Source of the DNA: DAIDHZ01 sp035480255
GTDB taxonomy: Bacteria > Chlamydiota > Chlamydiia > Chlamydiales > SM23-39
Assembly (NCBI GenBank): GCA_964630875.1
Contig: CAZVXF010000010.1
Coordinates: 1-56,357 of the forward strand
Length of the DNA: 56,357 nucleotides
Direction of reading: 5' to 3'
Shown: positions 53,896 to 56,357 of the stretch, one piece after another
Layout: every line of letters begins with the position of its first letter
Numbering within the stretch: position 1 is the stretch's first letter
Translations under genes and position numbers: made by a program
Notes under the pieces: generated by a model
What the model saw: only the letters and a program-made list of their open reading frames with translations
Database searches by the model: none
What the model was told of the DNA's origin: nothing

Positions 53896-55025
53896 CAAAA
53901 CATGAACCTTCTGCTATAAATACTTTGAAGCAGTCCTAATGCTGCCATTGTTGTTAACAGGGAACTACCCCCGTACGTCACGAAAACAAGCGGCACTCCC
54001 GAAATTGGAAGAAGTGCGCACATCATCGCGACATTTACCAACACGTGCATTGCAAGATAAGCCGAAAGTCCCGCTGCTAAAAGCCGACCAAACGGGTCTC
54101 TTGCTACTGCCGCTACCTGAAAACTACAATAGATTAAAGCATAAAAAAGGAACAGCAAGAACGTAAGTCCTAGAGTTCCAAATTCTTCCCCAAAAGCCGC
54201 GAAGACAGAATCCGTATGAGCTGCAGGTAGCCACCTCTGTCCAGAAAACTCGCTTTTATGCCATCCCGTACCTGTAAGCCCCCCAATTGCGATCGCCACA
54301 ACTGCGGCCTTCTGATGATACGTATTTGGGTTGAGACGTTCATACTGATACTCCTTCATAAATTTCGTAAAAAATGGCTGCATCTTCTCATGAGAGAGCA
54401 CCCCAGAAAATACCAGTGCTGCGAAACCGAAAAGAATGATCCCCCCGATACCCATCAGCCTTAAAACTACTTTATGAATTCTCGCAAAATAACCAATACA
54501 CAAAGAAATTGGATATAGGACAAGCGCAGTGCCCAAATCTGGTTGTTTTAAAATTAGCAAAAATGGGATGCCAACAATTGCTCCCATTTGCATTGCAGAT
54601 CGAAAAGTCCCGACCCTATTTCCCCTTCTTTCTAGAAACCAACTTAATGCAATGATTAACACAAGTTTCGCCTGTTCTGATGGCTGGAAGCTTGCAATTC
54701 CGGGTATTCGATACCAGCGATGTACATTCTGAATAGGGTTTACAAAAAACAATCCTAATAAAAGCAAAACGGTTCCCACATACATAATGAGACTCCAATC
54801 GCGTAATTTTCTGTAATCAAAAGAGGCAAAAAAGAAAAAAACAAGCCATCCCAAACAAAACCAACGCATTTGACTTTTCACAAGCGGAGTCCAAAAGATT
54901 GGGTCTTCCCATTCATTCATATTTCCTGTCATCGCAGAAATGACGAGTAAACTAATGAGCATTAAACAAAAAACTAATGGATAAATCCGCCAATCTATAC
55001 GGGAAATAACACGATGACCCAACAT
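53895..55025 (-). CDS. rodA: SEDS-family peptidoglycan polymerase RodA
   Basis: 376 residues and about 10 membrane helices. SEDS signatures FQPSEQAKLVLI, KQPDLGTALVL and HTDSVFAAFGEEFG, and the C-terminal ISGVPLVFVTYGGSSLL. RodA polymerises lipid II glycan strands with a class B PBP in the elongation machinery together with MreB. I chose ATG 55025 since the N-terminal extension would run into the birA promoter and start region and homologues begin close to this point. Divergent from birA, a pair I recall from C. trachomatis. Confidence 0.95.
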   Translation of the reverse strand: MLGHRVISRIDWRIYPLVFCLMLISLLVISAMTGNMNEWEDPIFWTPLVKSQMRWFCLGWLVFFFFASFDYRKLRDWSLIMYVGTVLLLLGLFFVNPIQNVHRWYRIPGIASFQPSEQAKLVLIIALSWFLERRGNRVGTFRSAMQMGAIVGIPFLLILKQPDLGTALVLYPISLCIGYFARIHKVVLRLMGIGGIILFGFAALVFSGVLSHEKMQPFFTKFMKEYQYERLNPNTYHQKAAVVAIAIGGLTGTGWHKSEFSGQRWLPAAHTDSVFAAFGEEFGTLGLTFLLFLFYALIYCSFQVAAVARDPFGRLLAAGLSAYLAMHVLVNVAMMCALLPISGVPLVFVTYGGSSLLTTMAALGLLQSIYSRRFMF

Positions 55026-55107
55026 AGATTTCAGTGTAATCAAAGAAAAGCAATTTTGCACTAGAGAAATAATCTCAACTCCTTGTAATATTCCGCCCAA
55101 ATCAGCA

Positions 55108-55656
55108 ATGAATATCAAAAAAATATTTCTAGAGTCCATTGACTCTACAAATACATATGCAATCACTCATGGGTCGAATTTTGGGCGTGATGCACTTACC
55201 TGTATTGTTGCAGAAGAGCAGCTTGCAGGTCGCGGTCAATTTGGGAGAACATGGATTTCTCCCAAAGGGGTGAATCTTTACGCGACTCTCTATTTTCATC
55301 TTCCCTCCAAAGCAGAGAAGATCGAAGAACTGGCGCTATTTATGGCTAAATGCCTTAAAAGTGTCCTCGAACAACAAGGCGTCCATCCCACGATGAAATG
55401 GCCCAACGACCTATTGCTGAATGGGAAAAAGCTTGCGGGAGTTCTGTGTGAAACAGTATTTCACCCCGACCATATTGAGATCATATTAGGCTTTGGTCTG
55501 AATGTGAATATGGAGGCAGAAGACCTTGCTAAAGTGGATCAAAAAGCGACCTCCCTGAAACAGGAAACAGGGCGGATTTGGGATAAAAATCTCCTTCTCG
55601 ACCAAATCTTAACCCGCTTTCATATCGAGATTCGAACAACCTATAAAATTTTTTAA
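55108..55656 (+). CDS. birA: biotin-[acetyl-CoA-carboxylase] ligase
   Basis: 182 residues: catalytic domain only. SIDSTNTYA at the start, biotin/AMP loop GRGQFGRTWISPKGVNLYATL, WPNDLLLNGKKLAGVLCE with the active Lys, and LGFGLNVNM. It lacks the N-terminal DNA-binding domain of E. coli BirA, so it is a ligase and not a repressor, and it is short at the C-terminus. It biotinylates the carboxyl carrier protein for fatty acid synthesis. Confidence 0.92.
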   Translation: MNIKKIFLESIDSTNTYAITHGSNFGRDALTCIVAEEQLAGRGQFGRTWISPKGVNLYATLYFHLPSKAEKIEELALFMAKCLKSVLEQQGVHPTMKWPNDLLLNGKKLAGVLCETVFHPDHIEIILGFGLNVNMEAEDLAKVDQKATSLKQETGRIWDKNLLLDQILTRFHIEIRTTYKIF

Positions 55657-55711
55657 GAGAAACGGTTGTTGCTTGAAACATTGAAAAAAGATATGATGTT
55701 CACATCATTTT

Positions 55712-55764
<53 letters not shown>

Positions 55765-55784
<20 letters not shown>

Positions 55785-55872
55785 CAAAAACAAACCCGAA
55801 AGCCTCCAGCTTTCGGGTTTTTTTTTGTGGCCAGAAAGAAAGACAATTTATTGTCTTTCGTCTGGAATCGAA
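55765..55872. repeat. long inverted repeat starting inside tRNA-Phe
   Basis: The left arm begins in the T-loop of tRNA-Phe (55765) and runs to 55803. The right arm begins at 55809 and its first 28 bases (to 55836) pair with 55776-55803 with one mismatch around loop CTCCA. After a 25-base interruption (55837-55861), which contains its own 22-base hairpin GAAAGACAAT-TT-ATTGTCTTTC, CTGGAATCGAA (55862-55872) completes the pairing with TTCGATTCCAG of the tRNA. The right arm therefore carries an inverted copy of the tRNA 3' end, split by a small palindrome. Confidence 0.85.
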
Positions 55873-56105
55873 GTGAAAGGCGATGTTTTTCGCATCGAAA
55901 AACCGCATGAACCGGCTTTCAGGGACGAGACACGAAGTGCTCGACTGAAAGGATTCCAGTTCTGGCCACAAAAACAAACCCGAAAGCCTCCAGCTTTCGG
56001 GTTTGTTTTGTGGTCAGAAAGAAAGACAATTTATTGTCTTTCGTCTGGAATCGAAGTGAAAGGCGATGTTTTTCGCATCGAAAAACCGCATGAACCGGCT
56101 TTCAG
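55768..56105 (+). repeat. tandem direct repeat, about 184-bp period
   Basis: Copy 1 (55768-55922) and copy 2 (55952-56105) are almost identical: the tRNA-Phe 3' end GATTCCAGTTCTGGCCAC, terminator hairpin, inverted tRNA fragment, 22-base hairpin, and a further hairpin with TTTTTCGCATCG. Offset is 184 bp, becoming 183 after a one-base loss in the T-run. The connecting 29 bp (55923-55951) hold a hairpin CGAG-A-CAC/GTG-CTCG and CGACTGAAAG, which recalls the anticodon GACTGAAA of the tRNA. Confidence 0.92.
55794..55827 (+). terminator. terminator of tRNA-Phe
   Basis: ACCCGAAAGC and GCTTTCGGGT, loop CTCCA, followed by nine T. It is the centre of the long inverted repeat and a near-ideal rho-independent terminator for the tRNA transcript. 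A second copy at 55978-56009 has a G inside the T-run. Confidence 0.9.
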
Positions 56106-56357
56106 AATGTTAGTGGTAGGAATCACACAGCTAAAGAATACAGGCTTAACAGCCGAACAATGGAGAAGTTTGAGAGCGAAATATGCAGTGTAAAATGAGA
56201 AGGTAGCCAGTCATTACATCGCATGATAAGAGAAAAATGTCATGTGAATGAAGTTGAGAAGAAAGTGACAAAGAATAGAGCTCTCAATCTTGCCTGAAAT
56301 CAAGTGACTGCTCCCTCGCCTAAAGGCGAAGGCTTCTAGGGATTGCTCCCAGGCCAT
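56106..56357. other. no gene supported
   Basis: Apart from an unconvincing short open frame ending at 56193, I see no CDS. Near the right edge TCGCC-TAAA-GGCGA (about 56317-56331) is a hairpin inside GC-rich sequence. The end of an insertion element or a structured RNA may begin here, but the window stops before this can be judged. Confidence 0.3.

Noticed and set aside
55026..55166. N-terminal extension of RodA
   Set aside because: It would overlap the birA start on the other strand and adds sequence not seen in RodA proteins; ATG 55025 gives normal length.

Overview
The window looks like a chromosomal segment of an environmental (Chlamydia-like) member of the phylum Chlamydiota. The DNA is moderately AT-rich. 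Several neighbour sets match, from memory, the order in Chlamydia trachomatis: mraZ/rsmH/ftsL-like/ftsI/murE/amiA beside two small chlamydial proteins and a second-type dnaA; gcvH near lplA and clpC; mreB beside a SWIM-SNF2 helicase; rodA divergent from birA; marC next to a SEC-C-tailed map. The genus cannot be fixed from the sequence alone. Long ORFs that differ from known Chlamydiaceae, an archaeal/eukaryotic-type ProRS and a class I DAHP synthase point to the amoeba- or arthropod-associated families.

Layout. 1-50 is the 3' half of tRNA-His. 63-4589 (+) is uppP-ftsK-transglutaminase/TPR, with overlapping genes. 4723-5376 (-) is a hypothetical protein. 5553-9120 (+) holds rpmB, a membrane-anchored PLD-family protein, marC, truA and map. 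9158-17658 (-) is one long run of mraZ, rsmH, ftsL-like, ftsI, murE, amiA, an M20 peptidase and a membrane/coiled-coil protein. This is a reduced dcw-type cluster for septal peptidoglycan, without mraY, murF, murD, murG or ftsZ. 18037-21442 is an accessory insert: a secreted multi-repeat beta-sandwich protein, a barrel-like membrane protein and two palindromic TIR elements. 21503-23772 (+) is two small chlamydial proteins and dnaA. 23789-28438 is mixed: membrane proteins, DAHP synthase, a lipoprotein, a Nudix hydrolase, an OMP-like protein and a degenerate comF. 28386-32125 (-) is a giant AsmA/TamB-like protein and a small ORF. 32177-40084 holds two effector-like proteins flanking gcvH, a CBM9-like protein, a PpiD-like protein and proS. 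40064-43362 is lplA divergent from clpC. 43389-47803 is a lineage-specific stretch of Inc-like and repeat-rich ORFs, one broken by nonsense codons. 47804-52374 (-) is the SNF2 helicase followed by mreB. 52589-55656 holds small envelope proteins, rodA and birA. 55712-56105 is tRNA-Phe, whose 3' end is built into a long inverted repeat that is then directly duplicated. 56106-56357 has no gene I can support.

Function. The conserved genes centre on a minimal division and peptidoglycan apparatus (UppP, FtsK, MraZ, RsmH, FtsL, FtsI, MurE, AmiA, MreB, RodA), lipoylation (GcvH, LplA) and proteostasis (ClpC, PpiD-like). The variable genes look like host-interaction or surface proteins.

The observations I rate highest are: the 39-bp-arm inverted repeat that starts inside the tRNA-Phe gene and is tandemly duplicated; the pair of hairpin-type TIR elements at 21104-21442 that appear to have rewritten the 5' end of a membrane protein gene; the mraZ control region, with two opposed sets of TGTGGGAAA repeats and DnaA-box matches; and a 575-residue protein with an ADP-ribosyltransferase-like core motif. 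All function calls come from motif reading; no database search was run.
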